The notes under the pieces were generated by a model. It made no database searches. It had not been told where the DNA came from and saw only the letters and a list, made by a program, of their open reading frames with translations. A DNA stretch of 64,000 nt from Acidobacteriota bacterium (GTDB lineage Bacteria; Acidobacteriota; Terriglobia; Acidiferrales; UBA7541). Positions 34,966-45,041 of this stretch are shown one piece after another. Every line of letters starts with the position of its first letter. Position 1 is the stretch's first letter. The translations under genes and the position numbers were made by a program. Where the stretch lies: NCBI GenBank assembly GCA_013289955.1, contig JABCYZ010000032.1, positions 1-64,000 on the forward strand, read 5' to 3'.

Positions 34966-37200
34966 TTAAAAGGACACCCGAAGCGGTCTTCCCTCGAAGA
35001 CGACAGAACGGGTTTCTTGCACCAACTTTACTTCCAACTTCCTGGGTGTTGGAGACAGCATCCGCGATCCGGCCGCGAGACGCAGAGTCAGCGTACGGTT
35101 CGCGTCCTGCCAATCCATTTGGATCCCCATCCACTCGCCCTTGCGATAGTTGAAGGAGCTGCCGTCATCTTCGTAAAGTAGGAAGGAAGCGTTGCCGCCC
35201 GGATAGATCGAGATGGAAAGAGGCTGATCCACCTTTTCGCTCGTGAACTGTTTCACGGGTCCAAGAGGAAGTATGGCTCCGGCGCGGACATAGAGTGGCA
35301 TCGTTTGAAGGTCTACGGTGCGGCGGATTTCGCGGCCGCCTTCGATATGTTCTTCGGTCCAGAAATCGTACCAGCCTCCAGCCGGGAGATAGACCTTGCG
35401 CGTATCCGCGCCTTTTTCTACTACCGGCGCCACAAGCACATTCTTCCCCCACAAGTATTCATCGCCACAAGCGACGGCTTTCGGGTCATCCGCATACGCC
35501 AGCCAAAGCGCGCGCATGATGGGCATCCCGGTGGTGGCGCATTCGTGCACCGCGCTGTACAGATAGGGAAGCATGCGGTACCGCAGCTCGAGATATTTGC
35601 GGCAAATGATCTCGACCTGTTCATTGTGCAACTGGCTGGAATCTGGAATGGCGGCTCCGTTGTAATTGTTGATTTCGGTTGGGCCGGGGTCTCCCGTGTT
35701 CCACCCCCACGGGAGCCGAAGCTTCCAGGCGCGTCCGTGACTGCGGAACAGCGGGCAAAAAGCTCCGAATTGAAACCAACGCAAATAGAGTTCGGCGGTA
35801 AATTCTTTTGTAGGCACGAAGCCGCCAATGTCCGTTCCCCAATAGGGAATTCCGGTGAGCGCGGTGTTGATGGCGATAGGGATATGAACCTTGAGCGTTT
35901 CCCAAGTGGAGGAGACGTCTCCCGACCACAGGAAAGAGCCGTAGCGTTGCATGCCGGCATAGCCGTTGCGGTGCAGCGCGTAGGGACGCTCGTTGGGCCT
36001 GTCGAGTTGCGGGCCTTCCCAGTACATGCGGTTGCGAACCAGTCGAGAAGCGATGTCCAGCGGATCGCCCTCATCGGGCCACCAGCCATCGACTCCAAGC
36101 GCGAAATCCTTGCGATGCGCGTCCCAATGGCAGCTGGCCAGTTCTTCATCGAAGCGCGGCAATTCGCATGCGTCACGGACGGTGCCGCGCAGCTTGTCGG
36201 ACAGAATCACGGCGTGAAGCGCCACACGGAAATTGTCCTTGTGGAGTTCATCGAGGATTTCCTTCGGCTCAGGAAATACGCGCGAATTCCAGACGAAGGA
36301 TCCGTTTTCGGTGTTCCAGCCGGAGGGACAGAATCCGGTTCCCAAATAAATCAGCGTGTCGCAAGGGAGCTTCTTGTCGCGAAATGTCTTGGCTTCCGCC
36401 AACACTTCTTCACGGCTGGCCAGCGTGCGATGCGATTGTTGATAGCCGAAGCTCCATAGCGGAGGCTTCTCGGCATGTCCCGTGAGCCGGGCATACTCGG
36501 CCATGATCGTCGCGGGATTTGGAGAGGCGACGAAGAAAATGTCGAGAGGCACAGCGGTTTGCGGACTCGCTGGCAGAAATTTGCTCAGCGCTCCCGTGAA
36601 GTCAAAGGTGCCGAATGGCTGATGGAAAAACATCGCCCAGCCGCTCGTTCCAATCAGCCACGGAATGGGCACGCGTCCACCGTGCGTGCCCAGTTGGTAG
36701 CCGCCTTGACCACTCTTCATGCGGTCGCTCGAGCCGCGGCGGTCGAACTGCGGACCGCCTTCTCCGAGGCCGAGGATCGGCGAATCTCCTGTCAAAAACG
36801 AAACGACGCCGGTTTCTTCGTCGATCGAGAGTTGCTGGAGGGTTTGTCCTTCGAGGGTTGTGATCGCGAACGTGAGCGGCCTCGAGGAAAACAACACCTT
36901 CATATTCCCGCATTCGATCGTTTTTGTTTGGACTTCGCCGCGAATCTCGGCGGCAGGAAGTCCCCAGGATGTCTTTACGAGCGAGCCATCCGAGGCGACG
37001 CCGGTTGTGACGCTACGCTTGACGGGAAGGATGCTGAGGCGAAGGGTGTGTCCACTTACGGACGTGAGTTGAACTTCGCAGTCTTCTCCACCAAATGGGA
37101 GATAAGTGACGGCCAAACCGGCAGCAGGCGCCAGCAGCACCCCCACAGAAACTCCAGCCAGCTCGGTCAGCAATTCGCGGCGATTCCGTTTCCTGGTCAT
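34966..37200 (-). CDS. GH31 family glycosidase (alpha-xylosidase/alpha-glucosidase-like), exported
   Basis: The 744-residue enzyme begins MTRKRNRRELLTELAGVSVGVLLA, an export signal with Tat-like RR. GH31 blocks are GLGEGGPQFDRRG, PPLWSFGYQQSHRTLASREE, nucleophile Asp371 in LGVDGWWPDEGDP, acid/base Asp428 in FLWSGDVSSTWETL, IPYWGTDIGGF, FGAFCPLFRSHGR, and a C-terminal beta domain (PLYVRAGAILPLGPVKQ, LYEDDGSSFNYRKGEW). In this arabinan/hemicellulose context, alpha-xylosidase or alpha-glucosidase-type cleavage of side chains is plausible, but the substrate cannot be read from motifs. Start choice rests on a GGAGG upstream and on the signal. Operator O5 lies about 100 nt upstream. Confidence 0.92.
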   Translation of the reverse strand: MTRKRNRRELLTELAGVSVGVLLAPAAGLAVTYLPFGGEDCEVQLTSVSGHTLRLSILPVKRSVTTGVASDGSLVKTSWGLPAAEIRGEVQTKTIECGNMKVLFSSRPLTFAITTLEGQTLQQLSIDEETGVVSFLTGDSPILGLGEGGPQFDRRGSSDRMKSGQGGYQLGTHGGRVPIPWLIGTSGWAMFFHQPFGTFDFTGALSKFLPASPQTAVPLDIFFVASPNPATIMAEYARLTGHAEKPPLWSFGYQQSHRTLASREEVLAEAKTFRDKKLPCDTLIYLGTGFCPSGWNTENGSFVWNSRVFPEPKEILDELHKDNFRVALHAVILSDKLRGTVRDACELPRFDEELASCHWDAHRKDFALGVDGWWPDEGDPLDIASRLVRNRMYWEGPQLDRPNERPYALHRNGYAGMQRYGSFLWSGDVSSTWETLKVHIPIAINTALTGIPYWGTDIGGFVPTKEFTAELYLRWFQFGAFCPLFRSHGRAWKLRLPWGWNTGDPGPTEINNYNGAAIPDSSQLHNEQVEIICRKYLELRYRMLPYLYSAVHECATTGMPIMRALWLAYADDPKAVACGDEYLWGKNVLVAPVVEKGADTRKVYLPAGGWYDFWTEEHIEGGREIRRTVDLQTMPLYVRAGAILPLGPVKQFTSEKVDQPLSISIYPGGNASFLLYEDDGSSFNYRKGEWMGIQMDWQDANRTLTLRLAAGSRMLSPTPRKLEVKLVQETRSVVFEGRPLRVSF

Positions 37201-37595
37201 CTCGGTTCCCACCTCCGGGTGCCACCTCACGCGCAAAAACCGGCCTTTCGCATTCGAGCTTACCCGAGTCCCAGAGCATTCGTAGCCCGGACGAGCGAGC
37301 AAACGTTTACAATGGAAATTTGACAATAAGACTTTCCGCGCTCATTCCGCAAGCTTTCTCTAGGGGTTGACTCTTGCTGACAAGTTTCAGCAGCGCAGCT
37401 TGACCCGACAAACCGGCCGCGGATAGGATTGAAAAACACGGGGAAGCAACCCGGAGAAACCATGCTCCGAATTGCTCCGCACCTAAAAAATGATGGCGCA
37501 GCCAGGGCAAAACAAAAGGGACCTGGCCGAGCCATTCTGGCGGTACTTGGACTTACCCTGATAGATGCGTCTCTCTACAACAAGCGGGGTTAAAG
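37201..37595. other. intergenic region with operator O5
   Basis: The left part is the upstream region of the GH31 gene and holds operator O5 and a weak minus-strand promoter (TTGCGG and TATTGT, plus 37347-37352 and 37323-37328, 18-bp spacer). The right part precedes the rightward secreted-protein gene. I see no further gene. Confidence 0.45.
37299..37310. promoter_or_regulatory. LacI-type operator O5 upstream of GH31
   Basis: GCAAACGTTTAC, identical to O4 and, in complement, to O2, including the two preceding bases GA. It lies 99 nt upstream of the GH31 start, just downstream of the weak promoter described for this region. Confidence 0.85.
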
Positions 37596-39650
37596 ATGAA
37601 GAGTATCGTTGCAGGTGTTCTGTGGGCATTGGCTGCGCAAACGCTCCTGGGCCAGTCCGCCCCGCATGTTCCGCTTGGAATCGTCTCGGATTGGACGCAC
37701 CATCATGTCCTCTACCCTCATTCGAAAGACGATTCCGTGATGGCCCGGCTCCAGAGAGATCCTCGCTGGGTCCAGAATTGGTATCTCCGCCATCGTGAGG
37801 TTTGGTGGTCAGAGCACCATCGCGGACATCGCAGCAGTGACCACAGAGACTGGAGCGTGCCCTTGTCGGCGTCTCCTTCGACGTCCAGTTTTGAGCCGCT
37901 ATTCGACTTCGCATTCACTATTGGTCCCAACACCGGGTACGGAAACTTCAACACTACAGACATTGGCAATGGTCAGTTCTTTGCCACCGCCGGCAACCTG
38001 ACCGTGACGGGCGGCCCGGACATTGGCACATACCCGCTCTTTCCAGGGGGACCAGGCGTAACAACGAGCCCAAGCGGGTTCTTCATCTTCGATAATATCC
38101 TCTACCCCTCGATCGACCCCTCGGTTGATAACGACGGGCTTCTCTTTATCGGCAACGGCTTGGAAATCAACATCTTCAGCAATCCCGGCAATTATCAATT
38201 CTACGATAATACTGGCTATAACGACATGGGAGCGTCTTTCGGGCTGAGCATCGCTCCTGGCGGGGGCCAGACCTTCCCGGCCAAATTTGTGTTTGATGTG
38301 ACAGCCACTCCGAGTTGCACGAACGACTTTGTGGTAATGGGTATCCCAGCGAATCCCGCGTCAGGCGGTCAAGCCAACATCGTTGGATTCAACAATCTCT
38401 ATAGCTTCCAGGGCACACCAACGCCCACCCCAGCACCGTACTGCCCCACGAACGGACCGACGGTGATGTTCGCCTACGCTTCAGGCAGCGGACATGTGCC
38501 GGCTTCGGTAACCATCTCGCAGAGTGGGAACCAGATTGCCTACGTTGAGAATCTTTCTACCGGCAGCTCCTATTTCCACGTGCTGACCATAGGGACCACG
38601 GGGACCAATGGGGCCAGCGCGACAGCGGCAGTCGTGCCGGGTAGTGCCGGCGGGAACAACGCTTTGGACCAGAGAGTCCTGCTTTCGCCGGACGGCGGCA
38701 TCACAAACCAAAGCTCTACGAATTCCGTTTTCATCGTTTACACACCTAACGATGCCAATGATGTCGCCTACGCCACCACGTATAGTTCGGCCGGGAATGG
38801 CTCCGGATACCTGTACAAGATCAGCAACGTATTCAGCGGCAGCGCAACCCCTACGCTCGTCTGGAGCGTTCCCATCAACGCAGTTCCGTCCACTCCGGTA
38901 TACGATTCGATATCCAATAAGATCTTTTTTACGGATGGTAACGGTCGCATCGATTATGTGACGGACACTGGCACGTCGCCGTCGGTTGTTTATAGCGCGG
39001 TCTTGGCTAGCGGCGACACGGCGGAAAATACTGTAACCCTCGACAGCACCAATCAGATGGTCTATGCCTCCTTCAACTCCAACGGGACCAATGCCATAGT
39101 CGTGCAAGCCCCCACAACAATGGCGAGTACCGTCTCCGTACCTGTGGGCGTGGAAACCACCATCTACACTGGACCGTATGCGCCGGACTTTAACAACGCC
39201 TGGTATACCGGATCGGGGACACCCCTGATGTATGTCGCCGGAACGGGAACCGGGGCGCTTCCGACTCTCTATAGCGTAGGATTCAACGGCAGTGGCGTGA
39301 TGAACAGCATCGCTGACGCTACAACCGCAGCTCTGGCTACCGGCACAGCGGACTCGTCTCCGGTTACGGAGTTTTACAACACTGCGCTCCAGAAGGACTT
39401 CATTTTCGTGGGGGTCACGGACAATTGTGTGGCGACTACCGGTGGCGGAACTGCCGGCTGCGTCATGAGCTTGGACATCACGGGTGGCTTTCCAACGGTC
39501 AATGCCAGCAGCACAGCGCTCGCCGCCCCTGGAGGCACAAGCGGCATCATAGTGGATAACGACAGCACTCTTATCCAAGCTTCGAGCATTTACTACGCCA
39601 CAAAGACTGGTGTCACGCTGGTCAAAGCCACGCAGGTCGGCCTGAACTGA
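37596..39650 (+). CDS. large secreted protein of unknown function
   Basis: The 684-residue product has a signal peptide (MKSIVAGVLWALAAQTLLGQSA). A basic His/Trp-rich segment follows (RWVQNWYLRHREVWWSEHHR), then a long Gly/Thr/Ser/Asn-rich beta part with no long helices. Phrases such as FFIFDNILYPSIDPSVDNDG and GLEINIFSNPGNYQFYDN, and later YKISNVFSGSATPTLVWSVP, suggest a PEP-CTERM-like front followed by beta-propeller-like strands similar to surface proteins. No catalytic motif or C-terminal sorting signal is evident. It stands between divergent GH31 and convergent DUF4349 genes. Confidence 0.75.
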   Translation: MKSIVAGVLWALAAQTLLGQSAPHVPLGIVSDWTHHHVLYPHSKDDSVMARLQRDPRWVQNWYLRHREVWWSEHHRGHRSSDHRDWSVPLSASPSTSSFEPLFDFAFTIGPNTGYGNFNTTDIGNGQFFATAGNLTVTGGPDIGTYPLFPGGPGVTTSPSGFFIFDNILYPSIDPSVDNDGLLFIGNGLEINIFSNPGNYQFYDNTGYNDMGASFGLSIAPGGGQTFPAKFVFDVTATPSCTNDFVVMGIPANPASGGQANIVGFNNLYSFQGTPTPTPAPYCPTNGPTVMFAYASGSGHVPASVTISQSGNQIAYVENLSTGSSYFHVLTIGTTGTNGASATAAVVPGSAGGNNALDQRVLLSPDGGITNQSSTNSVFIVYTPNDANDVAYATTYSSAGNGSGYLYKISNVFSGSATPTLVWSVPINAVPSTPVYDSISNKIFFTDGNGRIDYVTDTGTSPSVVYSAVLASGDTAENTVTLDSTNQMVYASFNSNGTNAIVVQAPTTMASTVSVPVGVETTIYTGPYAPDFNNAWYTGSGTPLMYVAGTGTGALPTLYSVGFNGSGVMNSIADATTAALATGTADSSPVTEFYNTALQKDFIFVGVTDNCVATTGGGTAGCVMSLDITGGFPTVNASSTALAAPGGTSGIIVDNDSTLIQASSIYYATKTGVTLVKATQVGLN

Positions 39651-39820
39651 AGCGAGTGTCGAGGCATGACCTCGGAATAAATTACACCTCGGCCAACGCC
39701 GGCAGTGGCCCCGGGCACTCAGGGAGATGGGTTGCGGGATCCCCGGTCGAAGGTCGTCTGCTGATCGCGGGCAACCGAGAAATAATTCCAAATGTCTGAT
39801 TCGTTCGTCATCGTGGAGTC

Positions 39821-40834
39821 CTAAGAATTCTTGGGAGCTTGGGCCTCGCGGAAGCCCAACTGCGAGCGGAGGCGCCAGAAGTAGCGCGCAGGGAAATAGA
39901 TCAGTACCGCCCACAAAACGAAGAGCGGGCAGTGGCCTGCCAGGAACAATAGGATGGAGGAGAGGCTGTCGAGAGCATCGTTCAAGCCGCCGAGCGCGGT
40001 GCTGCGAAGCTTCGCTCCCACCGTCTCGGCAGTCGAGTTGCGTTCCTCCCGCAGAGAGAAGTAAACGTTGGCGAAAGAAACGCGGCTACTGGATAGAGAG
40101 CGTTCCGCCTCGATGCGCTCGATTTCGCTGCGCAATATCGCCACCTGGCGTTCGAGGGAGCCAAAATCGACGAATTTGTCGTTGCGGTTCTCGAGAATTC
40201 GCTGGATGCGCTGCTCTTCGTTCTGCGCGTTCACCAGGCGCGCTTCGAGTTCGCTGTGCTGCTGGGTGATTTCGTCGGCAGCTTCTTCCTCATGTTCCAC
40301 CACGCCGACCCCCTTCAGTTCGGTGAGTGCGGAGCGATATTCCGACGAAGGGACGCGCATCGTCGCGGAAAGGACGCTCCCCGTCGGCTCCCCCACCATG
40401 CGCAGTTTGGCAACGTAGCCATGGTGGCGCTCTAGAATCTCTTCCAGGCTGGCGCGCGAATGCGCGAACTCCCGCGTCGCCACAGTTAGCTCCGCAGAAT
40501 AGGCGACCTGCGGCTCGCGGTACGCGCTTGCGGAATCTGGCGGTAGCGACGAATAGAGTTTGGATGGCACTCCCAGGGGCATAGTCGCGCTGAGTTCCTT
40601 TGTGTCATCAATCAGCGATCGAATTCCGTCTGCCGGGGGCAATCCGCTGCTTGTGGTCGCGCGAACCGGCGCGAAAGTAGCGCTACTCTGGCGCGCGGGC
40701 GCATCATTCTGCTTTCGCAGGGACAAGAACAGGAGAAGGACTCCGGCGGCGACGCAAGCCGGCAGCATCCATCGGTGACGGCCCGAAAAAGTTTCACGGA
40801 TTCGAACGACAATGGACCTCAGGCGGTCTTCCAT
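39821..40834 (-). CDS. DUF4349 domain membrane protein
   Basis: The 337-residue protein has an N-terminal TM helix (HRWMLPACVAAGVLLLFLSL). The periplasmic DUF4349 part follows: VAYSAELTVATREFAHSRAS, LEEILERHHGYVAKLRM, ATMRVPSSEYRSALTELKGV, then a coiled coil (about residues 200-265, TQQHSELEARLVNAQNEEQR). A second TM pair near the C-terminus (SSILLFLAGHCPLFVLWAVLIYFPARYFW) completes it. Function is unknown; some family members are encoded with sigma/anti-sigma genes, which are absent here. The ATG has GGAGG 8 nt upstream; the longer open frame upstream is not credible coding sequence. Confidence 0.85.
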   Translation of the reverse strand: MEDRLRSIVVRIRETFSGRHRWMLPACVAAGVLLLFLSLRKQNDAPARQSSATFAPVRATTSSGLPPADGIRSLIDDTKELSATMPLGVPSKLYSSLPPDSASAYREPQVAYSAELTVATREFAHSRASLEEILERHHGYVAKLRMVGEPTGSVLSATMRVPSSEYRSALTELKGVGVVEHEEEAADEITQQHSELEARLVNAQNEEQRIQRILENRNDKFVDFGSLERQVAILRSEIERIEAERSLSSSRVSFANVYFSLREERNSTAETVGAKLRSTALGGLNDALDSLSSILLFLAGHCPLFVLWAVLIYFPARYFWRLRSQLGFREAQAPKNS

Positions 40835-41101
40835 GACAATGCCTCCTGCTGCTTCACAGTTGGAACGCGGCGGCCCGGATTTCTTGCAGCACACCTGGGA
40901 GAAACTTTGGCGACAGGGAAAAGATAACGGAAAGATGGAGGGCTTGCGGATTCCCATAGCTCCGTATTTATGGAAGTCTCTTTGAACGAGGCTCTGAACC
41001 ATGTCCTCGAGATTAACTTCGCTTGGCCGACCATCCGACGGGTTGCCTCGTACAAGGTCGATGGTGTAAGACGCTAGGCTATACTCTCTTCCGAGGAGTA
41101 C

Positions 41102-41896
41102 ATGAGCCTGCAGCCAATCATCCGGACCATATGCCAACCGCTATTTCTGATCCTTCTCTGCCTGCCAGCCCTGGCCCAACAGCCCTCTCCTCCTATTCCT
41201 TCGACTGGTTTCCCTGAGCTGGATCAATACCGAGCGTCGCGGGTTTCCATCTACACCGACGATTTTGGCCAACTGGCACGCTATCGCGATGCCAACGCTG
41301 CGCTCGCGCCGCCGGCAGCGGGCGAAAGCCGAGTCGTGTTTCTTGGCGACTCCATCACCGACTACTGGAAGTTGCCAGACTATTTTCCCGGCAAGCCTTA
41401 CATCAATCGCGGCATCGATGGGCAGACCACGCCCGAGATGCTGGTGCGTTTCCGCCAGGATGTGATTGCTCTGCACCCCAAAGTGTTGGTCGTGCTCGCG
41501 GGAACCAACGACATCGCGGGCGTCACCGGACGCACGTCTAACGAGGAAATCGAGGCCAACTACGCTTCCATGGCCGAACTGGCACGCGCGCATCACATCC
41601 GGGTTGTGTTTGCCTCCGTGCTTCCCGTGCACAATTACACGCATGATGCGGAGGAGTCTTTTGCGCTGCGCCCGCGCGATAGAATCCTGGCGCTGAACAG
41701 GTGGCTTCAGAACTATTGCGCCAAAAACCGTCTGCAGTATCTCGACTACTTCAGCGCCCTGGTGGACGAGCAAGGGATGCTGAAGCGCGCTCTGGCTGAC
41801 GATGGGCTGCACCCGACGGATGCTGGGTATAAGATCATGGCGCCTCTCGCGGAGAAAGCGATTCGGAGGGCACTAGCAGAAACCAGAGCACGGTAA
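41102..41896 (+). CDS. secreted SGNH/GDSL hydrolase
   Basis: The 264-residue protein has a signal peptide (about residues 8-26) and the four SGNH blocks: GDSIT with Ser84, NRGIDGQTT with Gly, AGTNDIAG with Asn136, and DDGLHPTDAGY with Asp234 and His237. It is expected to be a periplasmic or extracellular esterase. Carbohydrate de-acetylation is a reasonable guess because many homologues act on acetylated glycans, but the substrate is unproven. It converges with the large YncE/phosphoesterase gene and has GAGGAG shortly before its ATG. Confidence 0.9.
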   Translation: MSLQPIIRTICQPLFLILLCLPALAQQPSPPIPSTGFPELDQYRASRVSIYTDDFGQLARYRDANAALAPPAAGESRVVFLGDSITDYWKLPDYFPGKPYINRGIDGQTTPEMLVRFRQDVIALHPKVLVVLAGTNDIAGVTGRTSNEEIEANYASMAELARAHHIRVVFASVLPVHNYTHDAEESFALRPRDRILALNRWLQNYCAKNRLQYLDYFSALVDEQGMLKRALADDGLHPTDAGYKIMAPLAEKAIRRALAETRAR

Positions 41897-41945
41897 TCTG
41901 CATGCAGCTGTATTGGGCTGGTCCCCCCGTACGAAGCCCTTTAAA

Positions 41946-44900
41946 TCAACGGGGAGAGTCGGCCATCGCAACCGGCACGCCGCTCGTCTGGCCTTTTTTC
42001 CTCGATTCCCATTTACTCAGCAATTCCGCGCGATTTTTTCGCAGGTCGAGACCGCTTCGAACCGTCGGATAGGGCACGTCGCCCATGATGCCCTCCCAAA
42101 GGATGCGATTAAAGGCCACGGTATCCAGGCGATCGGCGTCATGGAAGTTAAAGCTCTTCATTTTCTCGGCCCACCATGTTGCATCATGCAGCTCTGGCTG
42201 TAGAGGCGCGAGCTTTGCGCGGGGGCTGTTGCAAGCGGGAACCAGGCTGGAGTCGACCGGCGGGGCGCAGAGGCTGCCTGGGATAATCGCGGAATAGGGT
42301 GTGAAATTCGGGATGGGCGTGAAGACATCGGACATGGGAGCGGCATTGGCGTCGCTCTGGTTGAGATGGTCGATACCCAGCAGGTCTTCCATGGTACGCA
42401 GGACGTTGACCGTGTTGTAGTTGGTGGAGATGGTCACGCCACGCTTGCTGTAGGGGGAGATTACGTAGCCCATCGAGCGGTGCGCATCCACATGATCACC
42501 GCCGTCCTGAGCGTCGTCTTCGAGAATGAAGATGGCCGTGCTCCGCCAGTAAGCGGAATGGCTGATAAAGTCTGCGACCTTGCCGATGGCGTAGTCGTTG
42601 TCGGCAATTTCCAGAGAAGGAGTATTCAGGTGTGCGACGGCTGTGGCGAAGTCGCCAAAGTGATCGTGCGGCAGCCGCAGCAACGTGAGGTTGGGAAGAC
42701 CGTTGACGCTGACGTCGCGCTGCCACTCGTTGAAGAGATAGGTATCGGCGTTGTTTTGGTCAAACCCGCGGAAGAACAGATCGGTTTTGTCGCGCAGTTC
42801 TGGCTCGACGGGCACGGCTTGAGGCAGGTTTGCGGCAAAGGGCGTGGGAGAGATTGGCAAATAGACTTTAAGAACCGGGTCAGGCTTGGTGGGATCGCTT
42901 TGCGTGGTGACGTAATAGGCTCCATCGATGAAGAATCCGTAGTTGCGCACGCTCTTGTTCGAGCGCAGTGCCGAATCCCACAAATGGCCACCGACCGCTT
43001 CGGCGCTGAGCTGATCATCCCCGTCATGATCTCCGTCGCTGGCCGGATTCGGCGCGAATGAGTTGCTGCCGAAGGGCGCGTTAACGTCCTTCGTGCCGGG
43101 AAGGATGGAGGAGCTGCCAGTGGGATCAAGCAGGGTGGTGAGACGCACGGTGAACTGACTGGGATCAGCCGCGAGATCTGGCAGGCCCTCGCCGATGAGG
43201 CGAGTGGTGCCTTCGGCATCGTAAGTGACGCCGTTGCCGCCATTGCCGTAATTGACGGCGATGGTTTTTTCATTGTAGTCGGTGGTCTGCGCGTAGGTCG
43301 ACCACCCCCAGCCGTCGCCGCTGACCATGCCGCTGTCGTAGAAATTGTCCAGCAGGCCAAACGTCAGCGCCAAATTATGATGATTGGGTGTGATGGGCTG
43401 AGGAAATTCGGTGAGAGAGGGATCGCCGTTGCCGCGCGGCAGATCACCCAGGACCTGATCGTAGGTCTTGTTTTCTTTGATGATGTAGATCACATGATCG
43501 ATCTTTTGGTGCAAGAAAGACATGAGTGGATCGGGTTGCCGGTTGAACAGGCCATCGTTTTGGTCGGCTTGCTGGGAAAGGGCGTCGAGCACGGCCCCAT
43601 GCGGCACGGGGATGATGTTCAATTGGGCCTTGGACAAGGGCCAGGTCCGGGCCTGGAGGGACGTGGGGTTAGGAGCAGGGCCGTTGGTGGGATTGGGTCC
43701 GTCGTTGCTCTTGAAGGTGCAAACGTACAGACGTTCGCGTCGTTCCTCGCTAACCGAGACGGACGTCGGGTACCAGCCCGTAGGAATGCGTCCCTTCACA
43801 TAGCCGTCATCCAGGTCCACCACCGCGATCGCATTTTCAAAGCCTAGCGTTACGAACAGGGTCTCGCCATCGCGGCTCAGCGCCGCCGAATTGGGATTCG
43901 AGCCCTTATATTTGTCTCCCGGCCGCGAAAGAGAGATGGTTTTGACGACGCTCTGCTTCGCGGTATCGATCACGGAGACGGTGTCGCTATTGCCGTTGAC
44001 CACGTACAACTTTTTCTGGTCTCTCGACAGCGTCATGCGGTTCGGCTGGTCACCTACGGGAATCGCAGTGAAGCTGCCGCTGGCGATGTCTACGACCATG
44101 ACCTGGTCATCGCGCTGGCTGGTGACAAACGCGGTCTTTGCCGAGCCATCGGGGTTGCTCAGCACCGCGACGTCGTAGGGAAACTCGCCTTCGGCAACCG
44201 TACCGCCGGGCACAAAGAAATGCACTTCGTTGGTTACAGCGCGGCTGGCTGTATCCACGATCGAAATGGAATCGTTCTCGAAATTGGCGGCTACCAGCGT
44301 TTTGCCGTCCCGGCTGACGCCTAAACCGGCGACGACGGCTCCTCCGACAATCAGCGAACTACCGCCGAAGGTCACCGTCTGCGCAGCCTTGGTGCCCTTC
44401 AGGATCGAGCCGTCGTAGTTCGGGAAAGGCGCATTGGCGCCGGAATTGTGCCCCAGCAAAATGAATGGAGTATCCGGCACAAACTGCGAACCGTCGGATT
44501 TGTAAACATAGATGCGGTCGTCTTCGCCACCGGAGACGTAGAAGCGCGCGCCATCCGGAGACCACACCAAACCGCTGTAGGTGCTCGGGATATTGATTTG
44601 CTGCTGCTTGGTGACCGTTCCATCGGGATTGATAGCAAAGACAAAAACCCATTCGGAGAGCGTGGTCGTGCCGACGGCGGCTCCGGTGTTGGGATCCAGC
44701 GTCGTAAAGGTGATCGAGGTGCCATCGGGAAGGTGGTTGTCGCGGTTCCAGCCGCTGGTAAGAACCAGAAGCGTATGCCCATCGGGACTCAGAGCCGTGG
44801 TGACCGCTTCCGCAGCGTCGGCATTTCCGTCGGAGCGAAGACCGGTGGAAAGAACCTGAATTGTAGATCCCGGAGCAGCCGTGGGAGTGATCACCTGTCC

Positions 44901-45041
44901 GGTGGGAAGAATGGATCCGTCCGTGTAGTTGCCCACGGGCTGCGTCGTGTGGCCGCTACCCTGTAGCCGCTGTGCCATGGCCAAGCTCGGCAGCAACGCG
45001 AGCGGCAATGCGATGAAAGAAATGGCAAATGTCTTTTTCAA
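41946..45041 (-). CDS. YncE-type beta-propeller / phosphoesterase fusion protein
   Basis: The start is taken as a TTG because GGGAGGG lies 5-6 nt before it and the signal peptide (KKTFAISFIALPLALLPSLAMA) begins there; no internal ATG would preserve the signal. The 1031-residue product has YVTN/YncE repeats at about 60-470 (DGKTLVAANFENDSISIVDT, KLYVVNGNSDTVSVIDTAKQ, GYVKGRIPTGWYPTSVSV). An alkaline-phosphatase-like phosphoesterase domain follows (DHVIYIIKENKTYDQVLGDL, LLDNFYDSGMVSGDGWGWST, AIFILEDDAQDGGDHVDAHR, GYVISPYSKRG). It is secreted; natural substrates are unknown. A paralogue lies at 52.0 kb. Confidence 0.9.
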   Translation of the reverse strand: MKKTFAISFIALPLALLPSLAMAQRLQGSGHTTQPVGNYTDGSILPTGQVITPTAAPGSTIQVLSTGLRSDGNADAAEAVTTALSPDGHTLLVLTSGWNRDNHLPDGTSITFTTLDPNTGAAVGTTTLSEWVFVFAINPDGTVTKQQQINIPSTYSGLVWSPDGARFYVSGGEDDRIYVYKSDGSQFVPDTPFILLGHNSGANAPFPNYDGSILKGTKAAQTVTFGGSSLIVGGAVVAGLGVSRDGKTLVAANFENDSISIVDTASRAVTNEVHFFVPGGTVAEGEFPYDVAVLSNPDGSAKTAFVTSQRDDQVMVVDIASGSFTAIPVGDQPNRMTLSRDQKKLYVVNGNSDTVSVIDTAKQSVVKTISLSRPGDKYKGSNPNSAALSRDGETLFVTLGFENAIAVVDLDDGYVKGRIPTGWYPTSVSVSEERRERLYVCTFKSNDGPNPTNGPAPNPTSLQARTWPLSKAQLNIIPVPHGAVLDALSQQADQNDGLFNRQPDPLMSFLHQKIDHVIYIIKENKTYDQVLGDLPRGNGDPSLTEFPQPITPNHHNLALTFGLLDNFYDSGMVSGDGWGWSTYAQTTDYNEKTIAVNYGNGGNGVTYDAEGTTRLIGEGLPDLAADPSQFTVRLTTLLDPTGSSSILPGTKDVNAPFGSNSFAPNPASDGDHDGDDQLSAEAVGGHLWDSALRSNKSVRNYGFFIDGAYYVTTQSDPTKPDPVLKVYLPISPTPFAANLPQAVPVEPELRDKTDLFFRGFDQNNADTYLFNEWQRDVSVNGLPNLTLLRLPHDHFGDFATAVAHLNTPSLEIADNDYAIGKVADFISHSAYWRSTAIFILEDDAQDGGDHVDAHRSMGYVISPYSKRGVTISTNYNTVNVLRTMEDLLGIDHLNQSDANAAPMSDVFTPIPNFTPYSAIIPGSLCAPPVDSSLVPACNSPRAKLAPLQPELHDATWWAEKMKSFNFHDADRLDTVAFNRILWEGIMGDVPYPTVRSGLDLRKNRAELLSKWESRKKGQTSGVPVAMADSPR

